Positions 12,141 through 24,253 are shown, counted from the stretch's first letter. The stretch: 64,000 nt of DNA from Periconia sp. R9002 (GCA_023627715.1 JAMAHW010000002.1:682001-746000), one strand, 5' to 3'. Notes: generated from the sequence alone by a model not told the origin. Translations and numbers: made by a program.

Positions 12141-12590
12141 TCTGATGTCGTGATGCTTGTTGTTGGGGTGAAGGGCGGGCCGGCGAGGGCTAGGACTAGG
12201 TCGGGGCCGAATCGTCCCCCACGGGCGGTACGCGAGATGTTGTTTGATGCTGGCGATGTTGTCGATGGTGGTCGATTGTCAATGGGCGTGTCGCGGTGTT
12301 GAATTGGAAAGCAGCGTGTTCATGGAGAGTCGGCCAGGCCAGCAACAGACGGGCAGCGAGACGGGACGGGCAGGGACAAATATGGCTCACGCGGGTATCG
12401 ACATGAAGGCGAGGCAAGGGGGTACCGGCGGTCTGTATATAATTGACGAGTGTTGCGGAGAGATGGATGGATGGATTGTTTGAGACGCGAGGTGGAGCAG
12501 CCGGTGTTGGCTCAGGGCCGCAAGGAAAAAGAGCGACTCCGGGGTGAGGAAGCTGCGACTCTGGCCGTGGGTGGTGAAGGAAGGAAAGGA

Positions 12591-12610
12591 AGCAAGCAAG
12601 CAAGCAAGCA
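12591..12610. repeat. (AGCA)n microsatellite
   Basis: Five tandem tetranucleotide units in the upstream region of the SH3 membrane-protein gene. Confidence 0.8.
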
Positions 12611-13267
12611 GACAGAGGACGGGAATGGGATGCGAGGTTGCATGGATTAGCAAGAGGAAAGGAAAGAGGCTGTTCTCGTCTCGGCAGTCGCTCCTGCGCT
12701 CCTCCCAGAATCGTGCCGTGCTGGTCCCAATGATGCACCGAACCAGCCCTGCCCCGGCCTAGCGTGCGCAGGGACGCGCGCTATCGCTTCATGGTTCCCC
12801 GCCATTGGCCGCCGTAAAATGAGCTCTCTCCACTCGATTCAGTCTCTATTCGCACCTTATCCTCTCGCCGTCTTGCCCATGGCTATAATTATCAGAGCGT
12901 CGTCCTGCTTCATAGAAAGATGTGTTTCATGTCCCCATGTTCTCTCCTGGACTTTTCGCTCCCTGGTGGGCATACGTTATGCTCATTTCATACATGTCCT
13001 GAACCTCCCTCTTCCTCAGCCAAGACCTTACCGAACATACAGCATACGAGCCGCGCCCAACCTCCCTCACCGACCGCATGTACAGTACTGTAAGCATCGT
13101 CATGCGACACGCTGCATTCGCCGCTCATGTTCGTCGGCTGCACTCTCCCTGCTGCCCATCTACTGTACAGTGCTTAGAAGTGTACCATAAATCGTCGACT
13201 TTCTTCGTCATGGACCATGGACTTGGTCACCTTGCTGGAGAGGAAGAGGGAGCCCGTCAATCTTCGG

Positions 13268-13286
13268 CTACCTAACCTAACCTAAT
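13268..13286. repeat. Short CCTAA-type tandem repeat
   Basis: CTACCTAACCTAACCTAAT resembles a degenerate fungal telomere unit (CCCTAA) but has only about three copies and one base less per unit. It is probably simple sequence. Confidence 0.4.
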
Positions 13287-15526
13287 CAGATGCTGCTAAC
13301 CTATTAGGGCCGATACCTGGAAACACCTCGCCTAGCGGCACCAGCGCTTGTTGGCTGTTCTCCACCACCTGGACCCTCTACTGTCTACACCACACCCTCA
13401 TTTCCAAGTTGCATTTTGCTTGTTTGCTTCGTAATATGCCTACGTACACACTTGCATACATGGTCTGTATCTGTATGGTGATAATTCCTACGGCTTCGAT
13501 GCACTCGTAACCCACCCAGACGTATTTGTCAAATGTTCGCACAAACGGTGTAGCAGCACCCGGCGCCGAACCAATCCTCTAGCACAGGCTGCCTTGTCAT
13601 CCTCCCGTTACATCTTTGTTGGTTCCCTATACATAAACAGAAGCCACGACGTTCGACGTGCTGTGTGTTTCGTTGCCTTAACCGTAAATTCATGCGCTTC
13701 TCTCCGCGTGTCCATCCTCTTCACCAAAAGCCAAACTAACATTGCCCCAACTCCGATTCGGAGGCGCTTCGTCCTGTTCACAACCGGTTCATCAGCCAGC
13801 CCACAGTTGGCCATGGCGCCCCATTTTCCAAGCATGGCTTCACATGCTCTGGTTCGATGCGCCAAACGGCCGTCCCGAACCCATCAACCCAATTCAAATC
13901 GTTTGCCTCCATACCAAACGCATCTCCAATATCTGATCATGCTATGTCCTGTACAGTACTGTGAAATACGACGCTGCCCCTCACCTCTCTTGCCTGTTCA
14001 GGCTTTACCGCCGTCTTGAGGCGCCCATCAACACGCCAGACGTTCTTCGTTTGAGCCTACGGACGTACCAAAGTAAAAACACATGATCTAGTCCATCCTG
14101 TAGATCAAGGGTCCCAAGCCTAAGCCGCTGACGCTCGACATCTAGCACATCACCGCCACATGGTGCGCTAACTACTCGAGGTCTGTACCATATCAACTAC
14201 CCTACCCAAGAAGCAACAAGACCGCCACCCGATTGGTGATCCGGTTCGGCTGCCGGCCTGCCAAATGCCAACATGCACGCACGCACAAACACCAAGACAT
14301 GCCAGCTTTCATTCCTCGCTAGACACAGCCAGCCGTCTTAGGAGGAAAATAGATTGGTTTGTTTGTTTGAAGAGTCTGACTTAACCCAGATCTAAGCACC
14401 AAACAAAAGGCGAGAAGGGGCCTTGTAACTGCAACAACAATCCGCCAATAAATCTTCCTTCTAGTCTATCCGTGAAGAGGAATCGAGTACCGTCAGCCGC
14501 GACACAGCCACGTGACAGTCGAACCGTCATCCATTCTATCGCTCTCGTCTAATAATAACTCCAACACTGAGATTTCCATTACCACCCCACCAAACCCCAC
14601 ACCCCAAAAAGTTCTCCACGCCCATCAGTCCAGTCCATCCTAAAAGAATAAAAACCCACCCACTCCTCACCTCAAACTCCCGCAAACACACCGAGAGTCC
14701 CTCAACACCAGCTAGAAAAAAAAATGGAACCCTCCTCCCTCCCGAATTCCAAATGCCAACTCACTGCTAAACATAGAAATATACGAGAAGAAAAAAAACC
14801 ACATACATGCACGAAACAAGTGGAGAACAAAACAATCCTTTTTCCATGTGTCCCACGATTGTTCCCGTTCCCGCCCCGCAGGCGCCCTCTCGGAACCTCG
14901 TCTTCCCGCGCTAAGACTGCAGACCTACATCACAAAAGAAGAAGAAGAAGCGTCAGCAGAAGAAGAAGACGAGAAAAGCCGATGGTTAAAATGGGGCTAC
15001 AAATCGTCAAACCCGCCGACCTGGCTCCCGTTCCAGATCACGAGATCGCCGTGGCATCGAGAAACGTCAAACGTCAAACCTCAGAAGGCACATTGGTAAG
15101 TATGTACGTTTAATACAAATCGATGTTCGCTATCAGCGGGTGGAAAGGTTAGGTATGTGTGATGTGACGTGCAGGATGGAAATATGTACGTTGGTTGGTG
15201 GATGATCATCCCACCCACCACCCACCTTTTCTCGCTTCGTATGTACCTGCAGTACATGTACATGTGCCTCCGCTAGACCGACTTACATGAACTGAAACAC
15301 GATGTGGGTGCGCATGCGTGCGGGAAGGAAACATACCGAGATGGGGAATTAATAAATGTGGGTGTGTGGAGGCTGGGCGGTAGGTAGATCTGTAAGAACA
15401 GTGATAGCAGCTCAGGTAAGTTTCTATTTTTGAGAAGGCGGTTGTGGCTGCGTCTGGTGTTTTTTTGTTTTCAGGGTGTGAGAGATACCTCGTATACGAT
15501 TGGATCGGCCATGTCACTTCACACAC

Positions 15527-15541
15527 TCTCTCTCTCTCTCT
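15527..15541. repeat. (CT)n microsatellite
   Basis: Dinucleotide tract following a short CA run in intergenic DNA. Confidence 0.8.
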
Positions 15542-15889
15542 GTTTTCCATGTACGAACAGACATGCTACACGCCACGAAAATAAACGTAAAACCATCGCA
15601 GAGTCTTGAATCATCCATACGCTCAAGCTATAGAAAGCAGAGTAAATAAACCATAACCAACTAATCCAATATCCAATAACCTCCCCTTTCCTCTCCCACC
15701 TTACGCCCCAAGAAAACCAAAGCCCTTCCAACCCGAAAAGAGCAGCGCAAAAGAGCCACAAAAAAAATCAAAAATCCAACGCAATCCCGCCCATCTAAAC
15801 ATCCATCTTCCCCAAAGCACTACAAACTACATAGGTACCTTTCCCCCAAAAGAAGACAGACATCACGTAGCAAATGATTGCTTGTCGTT

Positions 15890-15910
15890 GGTAGGTAGGT
15901 AGGTAGGTAC
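15890..15910. repeat. (GGTA)n microsatellite
   Basis: Five tandem GGTA units. The same GTAGG-type motif recurs at 38.7 kb and 43.8 kb, so it is a favoured simple repeat of this genome. Confidence 0.85.
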
Positions 15911-16584
15911 CAACACTGGTACCATTAACCACAGAATACAACATCAACCCTGTCACCCTTCCCCCTCCCCCTTCACATCGTAAAATAAAACGAAACAGAA
16001 AAAACAACTTTTAACTCTACACCCTCCGCCGTCGCTGCTCGTTTGAAATGTAAATCCCTACCCCCACGTAGCAAACGATATCAACTAGTCGCGGGACAAC
16101 CGGGCCAAAAAAAAAAAAGAAAATAGGGGGAGGGGGATAGGATATACCACTACCCCGTTGATCCGAACAGTGCTGCTTTTAATCTGTACAGGATTTGAGA
16201 CAAAGTTAGTGGAAGGAAAGACGGGACGGGGACGAGGTATAAACCACTTTCAGCGGTTTGTACTAGACAGAGAGAGTGATTTCGTTTGAACTCGAATCGA
16301 TATATATATACTACGTAATTCCAAACCGAATGACTACTTATATATATCCTTCCCCCCTGCCCTGGTCCCACATTACCCTCTCCTCTTCCTCTCTCTCTTG
16401 CCTCATAGACATATATACATGCTGTTGTTCGTTCGTATATACAATAAAAGAAGAAAAGAAAACATGGAACGACAACTACTACTAGATCAACCGTCCCCTG
16501 CCACCTCCTGCTCACCCCTTCTTCACTGCAGGCGGTGAAGGAAGGAAGGTTTTATATACATACTTCGCTAGTCCAACATCTTCT

Positions 16585-18138
16585 TCACCAGCCCCAGGGG
16601 TTATTGGAGTTTGTCTGTGGCTGAGAGGCGGTATTGGTGTTGCCGGACCATTGATTATTATTATTGTTGTTGTTGTTCCATGAAGGATTGGAGTTGGAAT
16701 TGGAAGAGGGATTATTGTTGTTGCTGTTCCCTTGATTGGAAGGGGGACTGTTGTCGTTGTTCCCTCGATTAGAAGAAGGACGAGGGTTGTTTGGGGACGG
16801 AGGAGAAGGAGGAGAAGAAGGGCGATTCCAACTCCACCCCCCACCACCACCACCACCACCGCCGCCGCCGCCGCCAAACTGTGAGCCGCAGGACGCACTA
16901 CCCATAAGCGTCGTGGTGCGTGTGAACGTTGCTTTGAAAGTTTTCGTCTCCACGCTCGTGGTGTACACGACCTGGGTTTTTGTCTGTGTAGGGGTTGGGA
17001 GTGTGACTTCGTTTGTGAAGACGCCGGAGCGGACGGTGGCGGGGGGTAAGGTGGTGGTTGTTGTTCTCGTCACGAGGGTGAGGTCGGAGATGGTGGAAGG
17101 GGCGCCTGTGTAGATGATGGTGGTGTTGACGGGGGGTGAGACCGTGCGTGTGATGGTTGCGGAGTCGTAGCCTATTTTTGCGGCGGGGAGCGTGGCTTCT
17201 GATTTTGTGTTGCGCCGACGGCGGGCGGCTTCGATGCGGGCACGCGCGTACGCGACGTTGACGGCGCGGTCGGACTTGCGGGTGAAGCGGAGGGGTTTGG
17301 CGGAGGCGGTTGGGGTCTCGAGCGCGGCTGGGTGGATTAGGGTGGGGGAGTAGGTGCAGGGCTTGTCTTGTTTGATGGATGAGAGGGTTGTGCAGCTCGC
17401 GGTTACGGTTTGGGTGGTTAGGGAGAGCTGGCGGGTCCAGGTGTAGTCCTTGTGGGTGATGGTGCTCGTGAGGGTTGTGCTGACGGCGGATGGGGTGATG
17501 GTGCGTATCTTGCTGGCTGTGGCTGATGGGACGGTGTATGTTGTGTTTGGTTGGATGGTGGATGTGATCAGGAGGGTAGAGGTGGATGTTACTGAGATGA
17601 TGGGTGTGGAAGTGATGTTGAAGGTAACTGTTGGTGTTATGGTCGTGGTAATCTGCTTGCCGCAATCGAGATAGAGATCTGGAGAGAAAGGTCAGGACAT
17701 ATCGAGAGAGAGAGAGTGTGTGTGTGTGTGAAACATGATACCTCGCTGCCAAGCATAAGGTTGGCCAACTCCATTGTTACCCAAGATCAAGATCATATAA
17801 TGCCCGCTCGTCATTGAACTCTTGAGGACAGGGCAGTTGGAGAGCTGGGAAGTGTCATCCGGCAAAGTTGGGATCTGAGAGCAAAACGTCTCGTCACCAG
17901 CTGGATCGATGAACAGGACCTCGGCTTCGTCTTGATTGCATCCCTCAAAGGTCGAAATGCAAGTAAAAGTATCATTGGATCCAGTGTTTATGAAATAGTG
18001 GCCGTCATCCACGAAGTCGACACCATACGAATAGCAAACCGAGTTCGGATTGCCTGTGGTATTCTGAGCAGCACCGACGACAAGGAGTGAAGAAAGAGCT
18101 AAAAATGCCACCAAATGAGAGAAAATTGGGAACACCAT
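16585..18138 (-). CDS. Secreted Ser/Thr-rich protein with poly-Gly and Asn-rich tail
   Basis: Exons 18138-17742 and 17678-16585 encode 496 residues. The ATG at 18138 starts a good signal peptide (MVFPIFSHLVAFLALSSLLV, then GAAQ); a second in-frame ATG lies seven codons upstream. The first 130 residues form a Cys-containing globular region (VCYSYGVDFVDDGHYF; CISTFEGCNQDEAEVLF). After the junction a long Thr/Ser/Val-rich stretch carries repeated TxTxT and VTST patterns typical of O-mannosylated cell-wall proteins. A basic island (ARIEAARRRRNTKSE) follows, then about 14 consecutive Gly, Pro/Ser repeats and an Asn-rich C-terminus ending NPWGW. There is no GPI signal or membrane helix at the end. 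No family was recognised. Secretion to the wall or medium is inferred from composition. Confidence 0.75.
17704..17730. repeat. (GA)n(GT)n microsatellite inside an intron
   Basis: A compound dinucleotide tract fills about 40% of the 63-bp intron (17741-17679) of the secreted-protein gene, just before its CTGAC branch-like site. Repeat length changes here would alter donor-to-branch spacing. Confidence 0.8.
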
Positions 18139-20236
18139 GATGTTGAGGGACCACAGCATAAGAGGAATGGAGAAATTGGATCTATTGCTGGGTGCTCCAG
18201 AGAGGGACAATGTCGCACTTAAATATGCCACTGTTACAGTCCATCGTCGTTATCTCTCGTCGAGCATTCAGCAGGCGCAGTTACACTTAGATTTGCTCAT
18301 GTACTATGTATGTACGGCCATGCGGTTCAATAGCTCAGGCGCTGCATTAGAAGGCAAGTCGCGTGGCAGATGTGACTTTAGTTGGTTGCTCCATTTGGAA
18401 ACAAATCAGTCTTTAGCCCGCCGCCGGCTCTGTCGCTACAGTTTCGAATGCATTCCATCAGAGCTTGATGAATTCTGACTGCAGTAGCTACGGCGTCCCC
18501 GATGTTCCTATAGATATGAATTCTGCAGAGGTGTAGAGGGAAGAAGCTTGGAAGCTGAGGAGCCAAGGTAAAACATCTGCGTAGCTGACCAATGAAGCGT
18601 CATTTGTGTAACGGGGAGGTATTGAGACTACGTTACGCATCCCCGCCCACAAGTCCGAGAGAGGGTTACCAAGAGTCAGGATCTTCATTTCCCAAGGGGC
18701 CCTCTTTCGATAGTTACAAAAAGCCTTGCAGAAACTTGGAAGTTGGTTTGAGGGGTTTTTGTTCTAGATACACCGCCACATGTGTGTACAGCCAACACGT
18801 GCTGAACGCCTCAGACAATGTTGTCTATTCGCGGTGATTTTGTGCTCCGGTAAGCTGATGTGGACTCTTAAAGTTCGACTAGGAGCTTCAATGGCGCTCG
18901 GTGCATTACAAATGCAAACAGTAGTTATTCATAGCAGTTTCCGGAAATAATATTCTTCACGTCACTCATGGTGGAACGATGCGGTGTGCTGTGGTTGTGC
19001 ACCCATGGATGATTAAGTCGCACAATATAAGTCAATGGTGGAAGATCAAAGAGCGATGAACAAAAGGAAAGTTGAGGGATGTTTCATGATAATGAATACC
19101 TACCAATTCAATGGGAGAAGTTCCATTATTCCCTGTGCAATCATTGGATCTGAGATTGTTTGGTAGTCCAAATCCGACGATATCTGAGGGGTACCGAAGA
19201 AGTAAGTGGGGCGCAGCCAGGAACGGAAACACACGCGAGATCCACGCACGTTGAAAACTACCTTTCGTTAGAATCAGGCTGAGATTCGAGTGATTGCGCC
19301 TTTTTCGCCAGGTCCATCTTGTGTAGCTATATAATACAAAAAATTTGAAAATTTTAGTACCTGTGACGGGTCTTCATCAGAAGGTCAACCGTGATCCACG
19401 CGTGCCCCCCATTTTCTGTCCCTTGACAGGAGCCCAGTTCGAGTCCGATGGTGTCCATTTCTCACTCGCTTAGGTAACTAGCGATGCTGGGAGGACCTAA
19501 GCAATGAACACAACTTGACGAGGGAAGCAATTCTGCAGTCGGGTGTTCACCATTGGACGGCGGCGCTGGAATACTCCGGTTTGGGGTTGGTAGGCGTGTG
19601 TGGGGTGGTTGCATCAACTGATATTTTGTTTTTGCTGCTTTTTTTATGAATTGATCCTCGTAGAATGATGCTACCCTGGGTATCGACACAGGCAGGGGGA
19701 AAACACTTGGTAACGTCCTCGGCCAGGACGGACTCACAGGCAACTGTTTGCTTTTTTTTTTAATATTTAGAAGAGGGTGATATCAAGTACGTATTCGTCA
19801 TGAAAACTAACTAGCCACAATGCTGTGGTCCGAACATCCCTCTTCCAAATATTGTTGTGTTTAGATAATTGATTATCAATTTTTTTTAAAAACAACAATA
19901 TTTAGAAGAGGGATGTTTGGGCCACAGCATTGTGGCTAGTTTTCACGATGAATATACGTACCTGAAATCACCGTCACAATATCATACATGTGCTACCCTA
20001 CCCGCGTTCAATACAAGTACAAACGTTATCATCATATTTCCCCGGGGGTATTCTCTTTTCATCATCGTCGTCATAATATGCAATAAGTCTGTTGCCTTCA
20101 ACCAACAAGCAAGACGCCGCCATCAACCAATTCAAACGACCATGCAGTCGCCCACCTCATGCCATCAATGCCAAACCACGCAAATCATCGGGCCACAATC
20201 ACTGGGCAAGTTCCATAACTCAATTATGCACAGAAG
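18139..20236. other. Intergenic region holding a hairpin element
   Basis: About 2.1 kb between the secreted-protein gene (promoter side) and the 3' end of the PPG1-type gene. It carries the inverted-repeat element at 19776-19972. No convincing coding region is seen. Confidence 0.4.
19776..19972. mobile_element. MITE-like element with long terminal inverted repeats
   Basis: Two arms of about 80 bp pair as an imperfect inverted repeat. The left arm (about 19776-19860) reads GGTGATATCAAGTACGTA ... GAAAACTAACTAGCC ... CACAATGCTGTGG ... ATTGTTGT. The right arm (about 19888-19972) is its near-perfect reverse complement. An AT-rich spacer of about 25 bp separates them. There is no open reading frame. 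The size, inverted arms and AT-rich centre fit a miniature inverted-repeat element or a foldback element. No clear target-site duplication is seen, so the class is undetermined. A copy of the inner motif AATATTTAGAAGAGGG also lies immediately outside the left arm (19763-19777). Confidence 0.7.
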
Positions 20237-21694
20237 TTACAAGAAGTATTCACCGCGTGTGCTTCTACCCGCGGGCACAGCACGTTTGTGATCAGGAACG
20301 GCGCTAAAGATTTGGAACTCGGGCTTTAGGTCTTCTCCTAGATTCATGATCGATGCGACGTTTCCGCAGCGGTAGCAGTAGTTGGGCGCAGACCATACCG
20401 TAACGACATCTTTGTCTTTGAAATGATACTAGGAGAAGGTAAGGATGCGAACGCACAAAATTCTGGGCTAGGAAGCAGCATACCTTGTAACCTTCGTTGA
20501 CAAGCTGATGTGCTCGTGCAATCAATTGCAGACCGTTAACGTGGTTGAACTCTGACGAAACCTTGTCTCCGAATAGCCACCCCGCACCACGTGGGGACAC
20601 GGCCCAGGTATCGACTTCCTCAGGGTCACTCCAGACCAGGTCACAGAATGCGCCTTCATGAGGAATTTCTTGAGCTCTAGCGACGACGCGTATTTGGTCA
20701 AGGGTTCGGATTTCCGGACTTAGCCCACCGTGTACACAAAGGACCTTGCCATCCACAATAGCTGCCAAGGCCAAAAAGTCGAATACTTGGCAGCAAGCCT
20801 TCCATACGGATGCGTTGCCGTACTTCGTCTGGCACTCTTCATAGAAACCATACACTTGGGTAATTTGTCTCGATTCATGATTTCCACGGACTAGTGTGAC
20901 TCGGTCGGGGAATCTGAATGGTTAACTTCGAAGAATTAGACGAATCGAGCATACTTACTTGGCCTTGAGACACATGAGTAGAGTAAATGTCTCGAGACTG
21001 AAATAACCTCGATCCACAAAATCTCCGAGGAAGATATAATTTTGCTGCCCATTTCCGGAAGGCACATTTCGTGTAGATCCCGCAGTGGATTCTTCTTCTG
21101 TACTCCGCCGGCCACCAATACTTCTGCTACGCCCTCTTTCTTCCTCCTCTTCGTCTTCGTCATCCTCCAACCCTTCGTCGCTTGGGCTCGTAGGTCCTGT
21201 GTATCTTTCGTCACGCTGGAACCTCCGCTTCATCTTCCGCTTGGCGCGGGGGTCTGTGATGGTTGTGGGTGGCTCGATATCTTCAGGTTTGATGGTGGGT
21301 GGTATTGCGGGGGCTACTGGGGCAGTGGGGGCATCGCTGGGCATGCCTCCAGCGACTCGGAAGAGCTCGAGTAGATCATAGAATTGGCCGTGAATATCAC
21401 CACATACTGTGACAGGAGTCCGGACCGGCTGGATATTAGATTCTAATTGTCCTTCGTCAGTTACGAGGCCAAAGAGACAAGACTTGAGAAAAGCAATGCT
21501 GGCTTGTATGTATGCCAGTCTCGTTAAGTGCACTCACCCTCCATAAGACATTCTTTGACAATCTCGCAAAGGCGTTTCATCTCGGCCTCGGGCAGGTACT
21601 TGCATTGCTTTGCCTGCTCCAACCACTCATCCGGCCCCGCACCTTTGGAGAGACGAGCAGCGCCTGGCTGAGGCACGTCGCTATCCTTACCCAT
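20237..21694 (-). CDS. PPG1: PPG1-type serine/threonine phosphatase (PP2A-like) catalytic subunit
   Basis: Exons 21694-21538, 21442-20959, 20913-20484 and 20428-20237 encode 420 residues. All PPP-family metal and phosphate motifs are present: GDIHG (67-71), GDFVDRG (192-198), GNHE (224-227), [25 protein letters not shown] and [11 protein letters not shown]. The C-terminus is YFL, the PP2A-class tail that is carboxymethylated in relatives. The closest match by sequence is yeast Ppg1, a catalytic subunit acting in the Far/STRIPAK-type complex; this is family knowledge, not tested here. Unusually, about 97 residues (88-184) of Pro-rich then acidic, Arg/Ser-rich sequence are inserted between the first and second metal motifs. 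The gene is divergent from the UPF3-type gene, with starts about 695 bp apart. Confidence 0.93.
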
Positions 21695-22389
21695 GGTGCA
21701 CAGATGGGCAAAATTGGCAGAAACGATTCAGGTAGCAGTAGCAACAGGCGCTCGAAAGGGTACGGACAGCAACGGTGGTAGCTGGAGAGTAAACAGTCGT
21801 GTGACGGATGTGATTATCAAGCGTGACGTAGCGGGCTATGGCAATACCATGGAGCGGACACCAGTACGGCAGAAATGGGGGGATCTTGCTGCAGTCCTGG
21901 AGATATAGAGAGCTGGATCAACGAGGGGGAAGGTGTGCATGCATAATGAGGTGGGTACTTGGATATCGATGTCGGGTTGCAGAGGAGGCGGCGTCGGGCG
22001 GCGGCTCGCCTGGCGTCGGTGATGGAATTGTCCCACTGTGCCACATTGGGAAAGCGCCCAATGCGCTGGTTACTCATGCCTCTCATACTCGGATTCACTC
22101 AACTCAGTCGTTTGCAATCACCTCACGCGTCCAATCAATCCAGCTTCCCGGTCCTACACAAACCACAACCCCTCAACACCTCCTGCCTCGCCGATACCAA
22201 CGTCCACTAAAAGCGGATGCTTCTGCGCCCGGACCTGCCTTGACTTAGGATCCGCCTTCCAATGTCCTCGTCTACAAATTGCCGCCATCTCCTCTGTCAA
22301 ACCTCCATACCACCCTCACAACCCGCCCTTGGCCCCGAAACACCTCGACCTCGCTAGTGACTTGTCACTCTCATTTGCCCCAACCGCCC
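21695..22389. promoter_or_regulatory. Shared divergent promoter region, PPG1-type / UPF3-type genes
   Basis: A 695-bp interval between two divergent start codons, with no coding content of its own. No specific factor site can be defended by eye. Confidence 0.5.
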
Positions 22390-24253
22390 ATGGCGCCTCC
22401 AGCCGGTGCCAACGGCATCATACCTGTCACGGCCCTCCAAAAGAGCCCCCCCGCATCAGCGCCCCGCGGTCCCAAAGCTCAGGCACCGCGCCTGAAGCTT
22501 GTGTTGCGCCGTCTCCCTCCCGGATTGACCAAAGCAGAGTTTGACGCCTTACTAGGTGACGAGTGGAAGCTTGGTGGTGGCAAGGTTGATTGGCTCATCT
22601 ACAAGAAGGGCAAGATCTCCAAAGAGTATGTCCCTTGATTGCCTCGGTTCCATGACGGGGGAGTAACATTAACATAGCGTCGCCAAACCCTCTCGACCCT
22701 CTCGAGCATACATTCATGTCACACAGCAAGCTCACGTTACCGCACTCGGTGACCATGTCCGCGAGATAACGTTCCACGATGCCGCCAAGTCTTTTCAGGA
22801 CAGTGCTCTAGTCGGGCCGCCAACGTTGGAGTACGCTCCTTTCCCAAAGACACAGGGTGGAAGGCGCAGGAATGATGCTCGTCAGGGGACCATTGATCAG
22901 GATCCCGAGTTCAAGGAGTTTTTGGAGAGTCTGACTGCCCCAATCGCTAAGCCCGCTGCGCCTGAAGCCGAGACTCAAAAGGAAGAGAAGGTCAAGACTA
23001 CACCACTCATTGAAGCACTCCGGGAGAAGAAAGCCAACAAGGACAAGCCCCAAGGTAAGAACAAGGGCCGTGGAGAGGCTAAAGAGGGCGCTTCCGAGAA
23101 GAAGCTTCTCACCAAATCTGGGAAGGACGGTGCTCCTGCTGCTGGAGAGAAGAGTCGCAATGTGAGTAAAGCGGAGAAGGAGAGAGCTCAAAAAGAAGCA
23201 GTCAAAGCTCTCAATAAAGAAGCAGCTGCTCGAGGCGGAGCTAGCAGTTCTTCTGCTGATAAGACGGCAACACCTGCTCCGGAGCGCAAACGTGGAAACA
23301 TCAGTGTCGCAAAATCCATGCTTCAGCGCGATCTTGGCTTGACCCCGGCGACAAACAAAAGGCGAGGTACAAAGCGAGAGGTTAATCCCGCTGCGCAGGA
23401 AACAACACCTGCCCAAGACGAGAATGCCCCTAGCAAGTCGAAAGGAAAAGAGCCGGCTACTTCCTCCACAACATCTGCTACGGCTACGCCAGAGAAGCCC
23501 GCGAGTACGCCTACCAGAAAAGAGCGACCATCACGAGCTGAGCGTCGTGCTTTCAAGGCTTCTCAAGCAGAGAAGACAAATACCAAGGCTGGAGCAGAAG
23601 ACTCAAAAACACCTGCAAAGCAAGCTGCATCGACCCCAACGATCCTCAAGAAACCGCAGCCGTCACAGAGTCCAGCTACCACGGCGCCAAAAGGTTCGGC
23701 GGCAGCTCGCCCTCCACCAACTGAGCCATCTGCTGCGCGAAATGCGCCAACTACTCCGCAAGCCGCTCCGCCGCGTCCAGCAAATCCCACGCCTGCTCAT
23801 GCTTCGCAAGCACCCCAAACCTCCACTCCTACGGGAAAACAGGCCTTTTTAAAGCATGCCAATGCTTCTCAGGGTATTACTGAATCTCTTATTGAGGAGG
23901 CGCTCAAACCTTTTGGCACCGTCGACAAGGTGGAAATCGACAAACGCAAAGGTTTTGCGTATGTTGACTTTGCGGAACCAGAGGGACTTGTGAAGGCCAT
24001 TGCGGCCAGTCCAGTCAAGGTTGCTCAAGGCGCTGTCCAAGTCCTCGAACGGAAGGAGAAGGTAGCCCGAAATCGCCCTTTTGCTGGGCCACCAGCGGGA
24101 CCCGCAGCTCGAGGTCGTGGAGGGTTTCCTGCCCGTGGACGTGGTGGACGCGGAAGTGCCAGGAGCGGTGCTGCAGGTGGTCCCGATGCTGCTAGTACCG
24201 CAGTTCCTGCAAGCGCACCTGCTGTGTCTGCTGGCGGCGATGCGGCAACCTGA
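22390..24253 (+). CDS. UPF3-type nonsense-mediated decay factor with C-terminal RRM and RGG region
   Basis: Exons 22390-22625 and 22678-24253 encode 603 residues. The start is the ATG of MAPPAGANG. The Smg-4/UPF3 domain begins at about residue 33 (RLKLVLRRLPPGLTKAEFDA) and runs across the 52-bp intron into KPSRPSRAYIHV and HDAAKSFQDSALVGPPTLEY. Upf3 bridges the exon-junction or terminating-ribosome machinery to Upf2/Upf1. A long disordered Lys/Glu/Ala-rich region follows, then a second RNA-binding fold at about 463-530 (ALKPFGTVDKVEIDKRKGFA is an RRM core with the KGFAYVDF RNP1-like strand) and an Arg/Gly-rich tail. The extra RRM and RGG box are absent from yeast Upf3. It would act in nucleus and cytoplasm. 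Confidence 0.9.

Larger units (their letters stand above)
12141..16584. other. Long intergenic region upstream of the SH3 membrane-protein gene
   Basis: About 4.4 kb between the SH3 gene promoter and the 3' end of the Asn/Gly-rich secreted-protein gene. It contains scattered tetranucleotide repeats and poly-A runs and only low-complexity open frames. A CCAAT-type box (CATTGG, 12802-12807) lies about 660 bp upstream of the SH3 gene start. No RNA gene was recognised. Confidence 0.4.

Noticed and set aside
13268..13286. Interstitial telomere-like CCTAA repeat
   Set aside because: Only three short units, one base short of CCCTAA; simple sequence is more likely.
14500..14540. GGTTCGAC on the minus strand, resembling a tRNA T loop
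   Set aside because: The flanking bases do not form a T stem with the loop in register and no anticodon or D arm could be folded.
19032..19313. Possible small two-exon gene on the minus strand starting MDLAKKAQS
   Set aside because: The only plausible donor and acceptor do not keep frame into the downstream open segment.
19430..19460. AGTTCGAGTCC, resembling a tRNA B box
   Set aside because: No A box or cloverleaf within 80 bp upstream.
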